A DNA stretch of 61,153 bases from positions 1-61,153 of the forward strand of contig NZ_BOMB01000006.1 of assembly GCF_016861975.1 (NCBI RefSeq). Reading direction: 5' to 3'. The notes under the pieces were generated by a model. That model saw nothing but the letters and a program-made list of their open reading frames with translations, was not told the origin of the DNA and made no database searches. How positions within the stretch are numbered: the first letter of the stretch is position 1; every line of letters starts with the position of its first letter. A program made the position numbers and the translations under genes. Source of the DNA: Actinocatenispora rupis. Lineage in GTDB: Bacteria > Actinomycetota > Actinomycetes > Mycobacteriales > Micromonosporaceae. Shown one piece after another: positions 17,752 to 25,444 of this stretch.

Positions 17752-18536
17752 GTCGGATCCTCGCCCGGAAGTGATCGCTTCTGGATACAGCGAAAGGACC
17801 GCTGCGCGCGGCGAGGACTGCGAGCGCGGCGCTGCTGGTCCTGCTGCTGCCATTGACGGAACGACCGGCCGGCGAGCAGCCGCTGGTGGCCGGGGATGCG
17901 GTTGGCGGTGATGCCAACGGGGGCCGGGCCGGTGACGGCGAGCAGGTCGGAGCCGGCCTGTGAGTGGTGGCCGGCGGCGGTCAGCGCCTCCGTGTCGGGG
18001 AACACGTCGGCAACCCGGTCTGTCTCCGGGTCGAGGAGGTGGTCCTGGGTGCCGCCGTAGGAGTACACCCAGCGAAAGTTGGGCGGCGGGTCCGGTTCCA
18101 CGAGGCGCCGAAAGCGCCGGATCTCCTTGGTGTAGGCGTAGAACCGGACCTGCGGATGGGTGCGGGCCAGGTGCAGCCAGGCGCGGGTGTACGCGTCGCT
18201 GAGAAAGTCCCCGGCGTCGTGGATGCGTACCCACCGGCCCTGCAGCACGGGCAGGTTGAGGTCGGCGGCCATCGCCTGCTGCCAGCCGGGCAGGTCGTCG
18301 AGAACCATCCGCAGGTTGACTTCGTGGCGGGCGCGGACTGCGGGGATGCGGTAGGTGCCGGCCAGGGCGTAGCAGACGTGCCGGCATATCCCGGCCGACG
18401 GGCAGGTGTTGTAGGTGCGGCCGTCGGACAGCCGGCCGGCCCAGGCGGGCAGGGTCCAGTTCCAGATCCCGAGGGGTTTCAGGCGGGAGTTCTGGGTCAG
18501 TAGCCGCGGGCGACGCGGCGAGTGGTGAGCGGTCAT
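17748..18536 (-). CDS. GP88-family phage/mobile-element protein
   Basis: This 262-residue protein has the GP88 pattern LTQNSRLKPLGIWNWTLPAWAG and RTYNTCPSAGICRHVCYALAGTY, with several conserved Cys that may bind an Fe-S cluster or zinc. RWVRIHDAGDFLSDAYTRAWL and FYAYTKEI follow. Proteins like this are frequent in actinophages and ICEs; the activity is not established. AGGAGAA precedes ATG 18536. It overlaps the XF1762 gene downstream. A 15-bp hairpin lies 50 bp upstream. Confidence 0.75.
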   Translation of the reverse strand: MTAHHSPRRPRLLTQNSRLKPLGIWNWTLPAWAGRLSDGRTYNTCPSAGICRHVCYALAGTYRIPAVRARHEVNLRMVLDDLPGWQQAMAADLNLPVLQGRWVRIHDAGDFLSDAYTRAWLHLARTHPQVRFYAYTKEIRRFRRLVEPDPPPNFRWVYSYGGTQDHLLDPETDRVADVFPDTEALTAAGHHSQAGSDLLAVTGPAPVGITANRIPGHQRLLAGRSFRQWQQQDQQRRARSPRRAQRSFRCIQKRSLPGEDPT

Positions 18537-18585
18537 GCGGGTTCTCCTCTGAGCGTGGTGTGGTGAACAGGCGGGGGCAGAACGG

Positions 18586-18639
18586 GGAGCCGGCCAGCCC
18601 GAGACCCGCATCGACACGCGGGATGGGCTGGCCGGCTCC
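18586..18639. repeat. Very stable intercistronic hairpin
   Basis: GGAGCCGGCCAGCCC (18586-18600) pairs perfectly with 18625-18639. An inner CCCGC/GCGGG stem lies in the loop. It sits 32 bp past the stop of the small gene and 50 bp before the GP88 start. There is no T-run on either side, so RNA processing or attenuation is as likely as termination. Confidence 0.6.
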
Positions 18640-18670
18640 GGATGGGCGAGAGGGCTGGGTGGGACTGGGG

Positions 18671-18772
18671 CTACCAGTCGAAGGTGGGTAGCGCGTCGAC
18701 CGTGTCGGCGTCCTGATCGAAGAACACCCGGTCGCTGGTCGTGTCCTGGCGGGCGGTGGTGTGGTCGCTCAT
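18671..18772 (-). CDS. Small acidic hypothetical protein, 33 residues
   Basis: The reading frame MSDHTTARQDTTSDRVFFDQ then ends DTVDALPTFDW. Its ATG overlaps the stop of the preceding gene (TGATG at 18770-18774), which makes translation by coupling likely. It is acidic and has no recognisable domain. It is the last gene before the strong hairpin at 18586-18639. Confidence 0.5.
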   Translation of the reverse strand: MSDHTTARQDTTSDRVFFDQDADTVDALPTFDW

Positions 18773-19332
18773 CAGTGCGTGGTCCTCTCCGGATGGCAGG
18801 GGGTGGCGCCGGGCAGGCGTCGGATCAGGAAGCAGTCCGGTGCGGTCGGGTCGTCGTGCTGGTAGTCGTCGACCTGTTCGTCCCAGTGCGCTGGCCGCCC
18901 GCAGTGCCCGCACCGGTGCGGGCCGTCGATGGCGGTGCCGGTGGTGTCGTGCGCGGTGTGGTCATGCCCGGGGTTGGCGCAGACGGCCGGGTCGTCGAGG
19001 GCGGTGACCTCGTAGACCAGGCCGAGGTCGTGGGAGCCGCCGTCGCCGGGAGTGTCACCGCGGACCGATCCGGTGCCGTCCCACGCCGCGTCCGGCGCGC
19101 TGATAGCCGCCAGGCCGGCCAGTTCCTGGAGCGTGGTCGAGTAGCAGGTGTCGCCCTCGTCGTCGAGCAGGACGACGGCGTCATCTTCGGCCTGCTGACG
19201 CTGCTCGGCCAGCCACGCCCACGCCTGCTGCGGGGTGTCGAAGACCGGCGGGTCGTCGTCGACAGGCCGGCAGCCCGGCGTGTGGATCGTCGCGAGGAAC
19301 CGCGTCGTCTGCCGATGTGGGTGTGCGGTCAT
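18772..19332 (-). CDS. Hypothetical protein with CxxC zinc-binding motif
   Basis: This 186-residue protein has an N-terminal part with PPVFDTPQQAWAWLAEQRQQAEDDAVVLLDDEG. A C-terminal HRCGHCGRPAHWDEQ knuckle may bind zinc. I do not recognise the family. ATG 19332 overlaps the upstream stop (ATGA), and its own stop overlaps the 33-residue gene, so three genes are coupled in a row. Confidence 0.7.
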   Translation of the reverse strand: MTAHPHRQTTRFLATIHTPGCRPVDDDPPVFDTPQQAWAWLAEQRQQAEDDAVVLLDDEGDTCYSTTLQELAGLAAISAPDAAWDGTGSVRGDTPGDGGSHDLGLVYEVTALDDPAVCANPGHDHTAHDTTGTAIDGPHRCGHCGRPAHWDEQVDDYQHDDPTAPDCFLIRRLPGATPCHPERTTH

Positions 19333-19775
19333 GGTGTCCACCGCCAGCCTTGGTGGATTCGGCTGCCGCCGTGGTGTCGGGTGAGGTGCGGTCGCGGGAT
19401 CACCTGCTCGGTGTCGGCCTCATACAGCTCCCCACGCTGGTAGGAGCCTCTCGGGCCGGTGATCTGCACGATGAGCCGTGCACGCCCGTCGCGGGGATCG
19501 GCGAGCCGCAGGGTCCGGCAGGCGACCAGGCCGTGCGCGGTGGTGAGGTAGGCCAGCTGCCCGATCGTGTGGGCTGATCGTGGGTCGTAGCCGGGCGGCT
19601 GGTAGCCGGACCGGGCGATCAACTCCCGCAGCCGGTCGCGGAGCGCGAGGCTGGTGCGGAAGTCGCGTGGGCGGCCGGTCTGTTCCAGCTCGTGGATCTG
19701 GGCCCACAGCGTGTCGAGGTCCAGCGGCAGCGAGTCGGGAACGTCTCTGAGGATGGTGATGGTGGTGCGGTGCAC
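19329..19775 (-). CDS. Hypothetical protein, 148 residues
   Basis: It reads ITILRDVPDSLPLDLDTLWAQIHELEQTGR with a helical first half and a beta-rich second half (RARLIVQITGPRGSYQRGELYEADTEQVI). The family is not recognised. It starts with GTG at 19775, behind CGGGAGGC, and 22 bp after a 12-bp hairpin. It is coupled to the next gene by ATGA. Confidence 0.7.
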   Translation of the reverse strand: MHRTTITILRDVPDSLPLDLDTLWAQIHELEQTGRPRDFRTSLALRDRLRELIARSGYQPPGYDPRSAHTIGQLAYLTTAHGLVACRTLRLADPRDGRARLIVQITGPRGSYQRGELYEADTEQVIPRPHLTRHHGGSRIHQGWRWTP

Positions 19776-19796
19776 GGGGGCCTCCCGAAACGGGGG

Positions 19797-19834
19797 CTGG
19801 TCCCCTGCTCGCCGACCGGCGGGCAGGGGACCAG
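19797..19834. repeat. Intercistronic hairpin
   Basis: CTGGTCCCCTGC (19797-19808) and GCAGGGGACCAG (19823-19834) form a perfect 12-bp stem with a 14-nt loop, between the stop at 19857 and the start at 19775. Confidence 0.6.
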
Positions 19835-19856
19835 TCGACGAACAAACGCGAGTGCG

Positions 19857-20243
19857 CTACTGCGGTGCGGGTAGGGCGCAGCGGTAGACGCGGAACGGGA
19901 TGGTCGCGTGCACGTCTTTGTGTGCGCGGCGTTGGTCGTGGTGGAAGATCCACACCTCGGCGGCTCGGGTCCGGCCGGTGTCGATCAGGCTGTCGGCGGG
20001 GACCGGCGGGTACAGCGCCCCGGAGAACGACATCCCGTGCCGGCCGAGGTAGAAGCTGCCGCCGCTGCTGGTTTGGGCCTGGTCGGGTTCGCCGTCGGGT
20101 AGCCGCCACAGGTGGCTGATCCGGCGGACGGTGCCGTCGGTGAACTCGACGACGTCGCCGTCGCGTGGCCCGGTGACGGCGGCGAGATGGGCGAGGCGCT
20201 GGGCGATGATCAGTTGGTCGCGCTGGTCCAGGTGCTCGTTCAT
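19857..20243 (-). CDS. Hypothetical protein, 128 residues
   Basis: The protein reads MNEHLDQRDQLIIAQRLAHL, then GDVVEFTDGTVRRISHLWRL and GSFYLGRHGMSFSGALYPPVP. It looks like a small beta-rich protein; the FxxGxxRRISH strand pair suggests an SH3-like barrel, but no family is assigned. ATG 20243 lies 16 bp after the stop of the Cys-motif gene at 20260, so they are probably co-transcribed. Confidence 0.7.
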   Translation of the reverse strand: MNEHLDQRDQLIIAQRLAHLAAVTGPRDGDVVEFTDGTVRRISHLWRLPDGEPDQAQTSSGGSFYLGRHGMSFSGALYPPVPADSLIDTGRTRAAEVWIFHHDQRRAHKDVHATIPFRVYRCALPAPQ

Positions 20244-20259
20244 CGGCGTGGTCTCCGGG

Positions 20260-21063
20260 TCAGTGGGTGTGGTGGGTGAGGTAGGTGGGCGCCCAGTGCC
20301 AGCGCCGCCCGTCGGGCCCGGTGTGGTGGGCGGTGTCCTGGCAGCGTCCGTCCGGGCCGAGGGCCGCGAGGGTGGACGGCCGGTCGGGCACCCAGCGGCC
20401 GGGTCCGGCGTGGGTGTCGAGGCTGGCGAAGCGGCGGCAGTCGCAGCCGCCGCGGCGGCAGGGATGGCCGAGGTCGTCGAGATGGTGGTCGTCGAACCGG
20501 TGCCAACACGTGCACATCCGGGTTTCCGCCGCGGCCCAGTCCTGCGCGGTCTGCCGGCGCCGGCTGCCCGGCCTGGCCAGCTCCTGCAGCAGTTCGACGA
20601 CCTCGTCCCTCCCGGTCGGCGCTGTACCGGGCCGGTAGACCTGCACCTGCATCGCGGCGGCATCCGCTGCGGGGAGCGCGTCGTACCAGGTGCCGGACAG
20701 GTCGGTGGCTATCACGAGCCGGGCACGATCGGCGTAGCCGACGGCCAGCCACCACCCGAGCAGCCGCCCCGACAGCCCGTTCAGGAGCACCTCGCGGGTG
20801 GTGGAGCCGCCAGGGTGCGGCAGCACGGTGTTGAGGATGCGACCGAACCGCGGTGAGCGCTCCAGGAACCACGCACGGTCGGGAACGGGCAGTTGCTCGG
20901 AGACGACCTCGCCGGGCGTCGGCGTGGTCGTTGTTCCGATGCGCGGTACCGCGTCGCAGGGTATCTGCTGGTAGAGGTGCCGCAGCGCGAGCACCATGCA
21001 CCTCTGGTCACCGTCGCTGCCGGACTCGGAGCAGCCGCTGGTGGTGTGATCGCGGTTGGACAT
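20260..21063 (-). CDS. Unknown Cys-motif protein, paralogue B flanking the amidoligase pair
   Basis: This 267-residue protein has the blocks VLALRHLYQQIPCDAVPRIG, RSPRFGRILNTVLP, VIATDLSGTWYDALP, RMCTCWHRF...CRRGGCDCRRF and RRWHWAPTYLTHH. The same blocks occur in the same order in the protein at 23443-24261, so the two are divergent paralogues. The CxCWH and CxxxxCDC elements may bind zinc. The AAAGGAC site supports ATG 21063. It sits directly after the glutamine amidotransferase gene with a hairpin between. The function is unknown. Confidence 0.75.
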   Translation of the reverse strand: MSNRDHTTSGCSESGSDGDQRCMVLALRHLYQQIPCDAVPRIGTTTTPTPGEVVSEQLPVPDRAWFLERSPRFGRILNTVLPHPGGSTTREVLLNGLSGRLLGWWLAVGYADRARLVIATDLSGTWYDALPAADAAAMQVQVYRPGTAPTGRDEVVELLQELARPGSRRRQTAQDWAAAETRMCTCWHRFDDHHLDDLGHPCRRGGCDCRRFASLDTHAGPGRWVPDRPSTLAALGPDGRCQDTAHHTGPDGRRWHWAPTYLTHHTH

Positions 21064-21108
21064 GGATGGTTGTCCTTTCTCGTCGCCCGCGGTCCGCGGG
21101 CCGGGTTG

Positions 21109-21137
21109 TGCCCCAGCCGGCGAGGCCGGCTGGGGCA
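21109..21137. repeat. Intercistronic hairpin with 3-nt loop
   Basis: TGCCCCAGCCGGC (21109-21121) and GCCGGCTGGGGCA (21125-21137) form a perfect 13-bp stem, between the amidotransferase stop (21178) and the start at 21063. Confidence 0.6.
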
Positions 21138-21177
21138 TCACAGGACGATCTGCCGGGCCAGCCCCGGGAGACCGGGG

Positions 21178-21981
21178 TCAGCGCGTGGTGGCGTGGTGGG
21201 GCCGTGGGCAGTCACTGCGCGGCCCTGCCGTGTTCAGGCAGGACGGCCCAGGCGGCGGCGGGGCGGCGGGGCGGTCGTCTTCCCAGCAGCAGCAGGAGTC
21301 CGGGCCGCAGAAGCACTCCAGGCACAGGCCACACTCGCCGCAGATCAGCGTTTCGGCGTCGAGTGGACCGCCGCACACGCACCGCTCGACATCGACGGGG
21401 CCGGTGTCGAGGCAGAACCCGAGGTCGCGGAACCCGTCGTTGGAGTACCAGGCCCCGCCGTGCCACACGCCGGACTGCTCGTTGAGCAGGTAGGCGCGCT
21501 GCGGGTAGCGGGGGTCGACGGTGAGGATCACCATCTTGTTGCCAGGACCCATCCACTTCTCCACGCGACGGCGGGTACCGGCCCGATACAGCGGACCGAG
21601 GCTGGGCAGAAACTCCTCTGCGGCGATGCGGGAGTCGCTGCGCCGGTCCCGGCGGCCGGGTCGCACGGGGGTGGGCAGGATCCCGTTGTGGGCCAGCACG
21701 GTGCGCCGGTCGCCGCCGACCGCAAACGGGTGGCAGTTGGCGCGGCTGATGGTGCCGTGGGTGGCCAGCCGGGAGTGAAACAGCGCCGGCGCGTCCGGGT
21801 GCGCCCGCCGGGCCGCGGCGAACCATTCCACGAGCAGATCGGGGTCGCGGTGACGGTCGAGCAGAATCCGGCCGCGGTCCGCCAAGGCGTAGCCGTGCCC
21901 GTCCGGGTTGAACAAGGCGCCGGCGTGCAGCGCGTCGAGGTCTGGGGCCACACCGGGCGGGAGGAAGGTGATCAGGCACAT
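21178..21981 (-). CDS. Class II glutamine amidotransferase-like protein with Cys-rich tail
   Basis: This 267-residue protein starts MCLITFLPPG. After Met removal Cys2 would be the N-terminal nucleophile of an Ntn hydrolase. The family motifs follow in order: HSRLATHGTISRANCHPF (Arg71), LAHNGIL (Asn99-Gly100) and RSDSR (Asp116). They fit a domain that frees ammonia from glutamine. The last 50 residues carry about 13 Cys (CVCGG, CGECGLCLECFCG, CCC), a zinc ribbon-like tail not usual in the family. ATG 21981 overlaps the amidoligase stop, so the two proteins are made together and probably act together. Confidence 0.8.
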   Translation of the reverse strand: MCLITFLPPGVAPDLDALHAGALFNPDGHGYALADRGRILLDRHRDPDLLVEWFAAARRAHPDAPALFHSRLATHGTISRANCHPFAVGGDRRTVLAHNGILPTPVRPGRRDRRSDSRIAAEEFLPSLGPLYRAGTRRRVEKWMGPGNKMVILTVDPRYPQRAYLLNEQSGVWHGGAWYSNDGFRDLGFCLDTGPVDVERCVCGGPLDAETLICGECGLCLECFCGPDSCCCWEDDRPAAPPPPGPSCLNTAGPRSDCPRPHHATTR

Positions 21982-23189
21982 CACGCGACCCCGATCTCGC
22001 GGGTCAGCGGCGCGTAGGTGTCGTGCTGGGCGACCCAGTCGGCGAAGGCCGACCAGCCCCAGCCGTCGCGGCGGGCGATGTCGGCGACGCTGAGGTGACG
22101 GGTGTATTCCACCGAGGCGTCGGCGAAGCCGAGGACCGCCTGCACGTGCTGCACCTCCAGCGAGGAGGCGAACACCCGCAACTCGAACGTGTCCTCATGG
22201 CAGGTGTTTATCGCCGCGTACTTGCCCGACCATGCCTTGCCCTTGGCCAAGCGGCCGGTGTCACGGCGCGCATCGTCGGTGAACGGGGCGTAGGAGGTGC
22301 TGTCGCGGCGCGCCAGGCCGATGACCTCCGGCCGGTTGCGGTGGATGAGTTTCATCCACCGGTAGATGTGGGCCGGGCCGGCGAACCCTGCGCGGGACAG
22401 GTGCACGTGCAGGCCGGCGCTCGGGCAGTGCCGGTCAGCGCCTTTCTCGGCCAGTGCCGGTAGCAGGTGCCACGGGAATTTGGTGATGGCCCACTGGTAG
22501 GACATCGGGTGGGTGACCAGTTCGAAGCCCTCGACGCTGCCGTCACGTTTCAGCCAGGCCAGCCCGTCCAGGGTCTGGGTGCACAGCCGGGCGCAGTCGT
22601 ACTGCAACTCCTCGGCGATGCCGATCTCCAGTTCCATGCCCAGATACAGCGGACCGTCGCCATGGAAGGCCAGCAGCGGCAGGTAGTCACAGTGGTGGAC
22701 CATGCCGTCCAGCGAGTCGCACGGGCAGTCGTTGCCTTCCAGCCGCCACGTGTTGCAGCCCTCGCACCGCCACGCGCAGTCCGCGCACACCGACAGGTCG
22801 TCGGCGTAGATGACGTTCTGGTCGGCGATCCGGGCATCGCAGCGTTCACAGGTGGGGCAGTCGCAGTCGTTGCTGCTGCGGTTCCAGGTGCAGCAGTCGT
22901 CGCAGTAGCTGCCGCAGTCGCGGCACACGATCACGTCGTCGACTCTGATCTGGTTGTCTGGCGCCATGCGGGTGTTGCAGTCCGCGCATCGGGGGCAGCC
23001 GCAGTCGATGCCGTCGACGTGCCAGGTGTGGCAGTCGTTGCAGAAGCTGGCGCAGTCGGTGCACAGCAGCTCGTCGTCGACCTCGATCTGGTTGCCGTCG
23101 TCGATCGGCGTGCCGCAGCTGTCGCAGTCGCCGGGCGAGGTCGTGGCGTCGAGCTCCACGGTCGGGTGGGTGATGGTGGGGTGGGTCAT
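21981..23189 (-). CDS. Putative amidoligase with three N-terminal Cys-rich repeats
   Basis: This 402-residue protein has a C-terminal half resembling the Amidoligase_2 family of glutamine synthetase-like ligases: LYLGMELEIG (Glu186, Glu188), KRDGSVEGFELVTHP and HCPSAGLHVHLSR (His261, His263). Residues 22-157 contain three ~46-residue repeats, each with about nine Cys spaced CxxC...CxxC...CxxC...CxCxxC, likely zinc ribbons for target binding. Such ligases join amines to carboxylates using ATP, and the coupled amidotransferase could supply ammonia. A GAAAGG site precedes ATG 23189. The true substrate is unknown. Confidence 0.8.
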   Translation of the reverse strand: MTHPTITHPTVELDATTSPGDCDSCGTPIDDGNQIEVDDELLCTDCASFCNDCHTWHVDGIDCGCPRCADCNTRMAPDNQIRVDDVIVCRDCGSYCDDCCTWNRSSNDCDCPTCERCDARIADQNVIYADDLSVCADCAWRCEGCNTWRLEGNDCPCDSLDGMVHHCDYLPLLAFHGDGPLYLGMELEIGIAEELQYDCARLCTQTLDGLAWLKRDGSVEGFELVTHPMSYQWAITKFPWHLLPALAEKGADRHCPSAGLHVHLSRAGFAGPAHIYRWMKLIHRNRPEVIGLARRDSTSYAPFTDDARRDTGRLAKGKAWSGKYAAINTCHEDTFELRVFASSLEVQHVQAVLGFADASVEYTRHLSVADIARRDGWGWSAFADWVAQHDTYAPLTREIGVA

Positions 23190-23442
23190 GGGTGGTGGCA
23201 CCTTTCAGCAGGTGCACCGGTGAGACCCCCTACGCCGGCCCCTCCCCCGGGCTGGCGGTGGGTGCTCACCAGCGCAAGGAGGACAGGACAGGGAAGGTCC
23301 GGTCAGGAACCGGAGGGGAGAATCGTGGCCAGCGACAGGGCCGACGCACTGCGCCCTGCGATACCGCGGTGGCCGGGCCGGGCCGTGGCAGGCGTGCGCG
23401 ACCGGGTGCTATGAGACGGCGGGCGTCAGGCGCCGGCGGGGC

Positions 23443-24261
23443 TCAGACGCGGAACTGGTTGGCGTGGTGGGTAAGAAACTCCGGCGCCCAGTGCCACCGC
23501 ACTCCGCTGGGACCGGTGTGGTGCTCGGCGGTGTCGCAGGTTCCGGCCACGCCCGACACGGCCAGCGACAGCTCGGTGTCGAGGACCCAGCGGCCGGGCA
23601 TCGTGGGGTCCTCGATGCCCCAGAACCCGGCGCAGTCGCACCCGTCGACGCCGCAGCGGTGGGGCTGGTCGAGGCCGTGTTCGACGTAGGGGTGCCAGCA
23701 GCCGCACATCCGGCTGTCGGATGCCGCCAGCGCCGTGGGGGTCCGCGGCGTGAGGCTGTGCGGTGCGCGAAGCTCGGTCAGCACGGCGACGATCGGTTCG
23801 ACGCCGGTCGGGGCGGATGTGGGATGCACGCCCACGACCGGGAACGGGCCGTCGGGGTTGGGCAGGGCGTGGTACCAACGGCCGTCGAGGTCGGTTGCCA
23901 CGACGCGCTTCTGCCCGTCGTCGACGGTGGCGGCGGCCCACCAGGCCAGGACCGGGCCTGCGAGCTGGCGGACGAACAGGTCCCGACAGGTGGCGGTGCC
24001 TGCCACGATCATCGTGTTCAGGTAGACCGCGAAGCGCTGCGGTGACAGGTACTCCCACTCGGCGGCGTTGATCGGCATCGTCTGGCAGTCGACGCCCAGG
24101 ACGTCGTCGGAGTCCTTCTGCAGCGCGACCGCTCCGATCCGCAGCTGCTCGTCGTCCGGGACGGTGCCGTACAGCTGGTGCATCGCCAGCAGGATCAACG
24201 CGACGGCCGGAACGTCTGCGGGGATCGGGTCCTGCTGGGTGTGGCTGTTGTGGAGGGTCAT
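23443..24261 (-). CDS. Unknown Cys-motif protein, paralogue A flanking the amidoligase pair
   Basis: This 272-residue protein reads ILLAMHQLYGTVPDDEQLRIG, LSPQRFAVYLNTM, VVATDLDGRWYHALP, RMCGCWHPYVEHGL...CGVDGCDC and VRWHWAPEFLTHH, each matching a block in the protein at 20260-21063. It lies upstream of the amidoligase, so the pair of enzymes is bracketed by this family. The shared N-terminal region looks like an all-helical domain. AAAGGACTC precedes ATG 24261. The 250-bp gap to the amidoligase (23190-23442) shows no gene. Confidence 0.75.
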   Translation of the reverse strand: MTLHNSHTQQDPIPADVPAVALILLAMHQLYGTVPDDEQLRIGAVALQKDSDDVLGVDCQTMPINAAEWEYLSPQRFAVYLNTMIVAGTATCRDLFVRQLAGPVLAWWAAATVDDGQKRVVATDLDGRWYHALPNPDGPFPVVGVHPTSAPTGVEPIVAVLTELRAPHSLTPRTPTALAASDSRMCGCWHPYVEHGLDQPHRCGVDGCDCAGFWGIEDPTMPGRWVLDTELSLAVSGVAGTCDTAEHHTGPSGVRWHWAPEFLTHHANQFRV

Positions 24262-24449
24262 GGTGGGTTGAGTCCTTTCTGCGCCCGCCGGCGGCGGGCA
24301 GCGGTCATCCGCCGGCCGGGCCGGCCGACGGGCGTGCGATGGGCAGGGACTGCTGTGCGGGGTCGGCGTCGGCGACGTAGGCGGCCTGCGCTGGTCTCGC
24401 CAGCGGTCCGGGTCGCAGACGGCGTGGCGGCAGCCCGACGCGTTGTGGG

Positions 24450-25337
24450 TCAGCCGCCCGACGTGTTTGCGCGTCCGGTCGCGTGGGGGCAGCCGTCGTG
24501 GGGACGCTGGCAGAAGTGCCAGCCGAGCAGCGTGATGCCGCCGTCGAGGTCGGAGGCGGCCACGATCTGGCGGGCCAGGTGGCTGAACCGTGCGGCGGTG
24601 CCCGGCAGGTCAGGGATGGCCAGCAGGTCGCCACGGTTGTGCAGCCACGCCGGGATGCGTCGGGCGGCCTTGGTCTTGCGGCGGGTCGTCCACTCCGCGG
24701 CAGCGTCGGTGAGGGTGGCCAGGCTGACCAGACCGAACAGCAGGTGGAGGACCTGTGGTTGGTCGGCGAGGTGCGGCGGGCGCACCGCACGGACGGCGTG
24801 CGCGTGGTCCAGGATGTGTTCGTTCAGCATCACGCCGGGTTGTGTCGGCGAGTGCGGCACGGTGCGATAGTTGTCGCGGGGAAGGCGGACCGCGTACCAG
24901 GCCGGCGCGGCCTGCCCGGCGCGGGCGGCGACACCGTCCTCGGCACCGCGGCCGTGGCACCAGCAGGACCGGTCGGTGCAGCGGCGCCGGTCGGGGTGTT
25001 TGTGGTGGGTGTCCATCGCCCCGGACACCATCGGGCACGCCGCACGGGTGTAGTCGAAGCAGCCCGGGTGCAGGCCAGGTTCGATGACCCGGCCGGCGCG
25101 GAGGTCAGCGGCCCGGGCCAGGACGATCACCTCCCCGCCGAGGCGCCCACCGCACACCCCACACAGCCCGTCGGCGAGGCAGCGCCGCAGCGGTGGGCCG
25201 TCGACGATCCCGAACGCGGGCCGTCCGGTGCGGTGATGTGGCGAGATGTAGGGGACGACGAGCCCGCTGTGGCGGGGCCGTGCGCCCAACTCCGGCGCCA
25301 TGCTCTGCCCGCCGTGCGGGCAGGTGTGCTCAGACAT
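24450..25337 (-). CDS. Hypothetical Cys/His-rich protein, 295 residues
   Basis: The first half is Cys-rich: HTCPHGGQSM, CGVCGGRLGGEVIVLARAA, GCFDYTRAAC and RRCTDRSCWCHG. This suggests two or more zinc sites. The second half reads NEHILDHAHAVRAVRPPHLADQP and WLHNRGDLLAIPDLPG, mostly helical. The family is not recognised. ATG 25337 follows AAAGGAG and a 15-bp hairpin. Confidence 0.7.
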   Translation of the reverse strand: MSEHTCPHGGQSMAPELGARPRHSGLVVPYISPHHRTGRPAFGIVDGPPLRRCLADGLCGVCGGRLGGEVIVLARAADLRAGRVIEPGLHPGCFDYTRAACPMVSGAMDTHHKHPDRRRCTDRSCWCHGRGAEDGVAARAGQAAPAWYAVRLPRDNYRTVPHSPTQPGVMLNEHILDHAHAVRAVRPPHLADQPQVLHLLFGLVSLATLTDAAAEWTTRRKTKAARRIPAWLHNRGDLLAIPDLPGTAARFSHLARQIVAASDLDGGITLLGWHFCQRPHDGCPHATGRANTSGG

Positions 25338-25362
25338 CGAGGGAATGCTCCTTTGAGACGGT

Positions 25363-25396
25363 GATGGCCGGGGCACCAGTCGGTGTCCCGGCCATC
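25363..25396. repeat. Intercistronic hairpin
   Basis: GATGGCCGGGGCACC (25363-25377) pairs with 25382-25396 with a single mismatch and a 4-nt loop, 26 bp before the start at 25337. Confidence 0.55.
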
Positions 25397-25444
25397 GCGT
25401 GGGGGTGGGTGTCGGAGCCGCTGCGGTTCGCGGCGTCCGGCCGG

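Noticed and set aside
24305-24449. Possible C-terminal extension or small gene after the Cys/His-rich protein
   Set aside because: The frame lacks a start with a ribosome site and the real gene stops at 24450.
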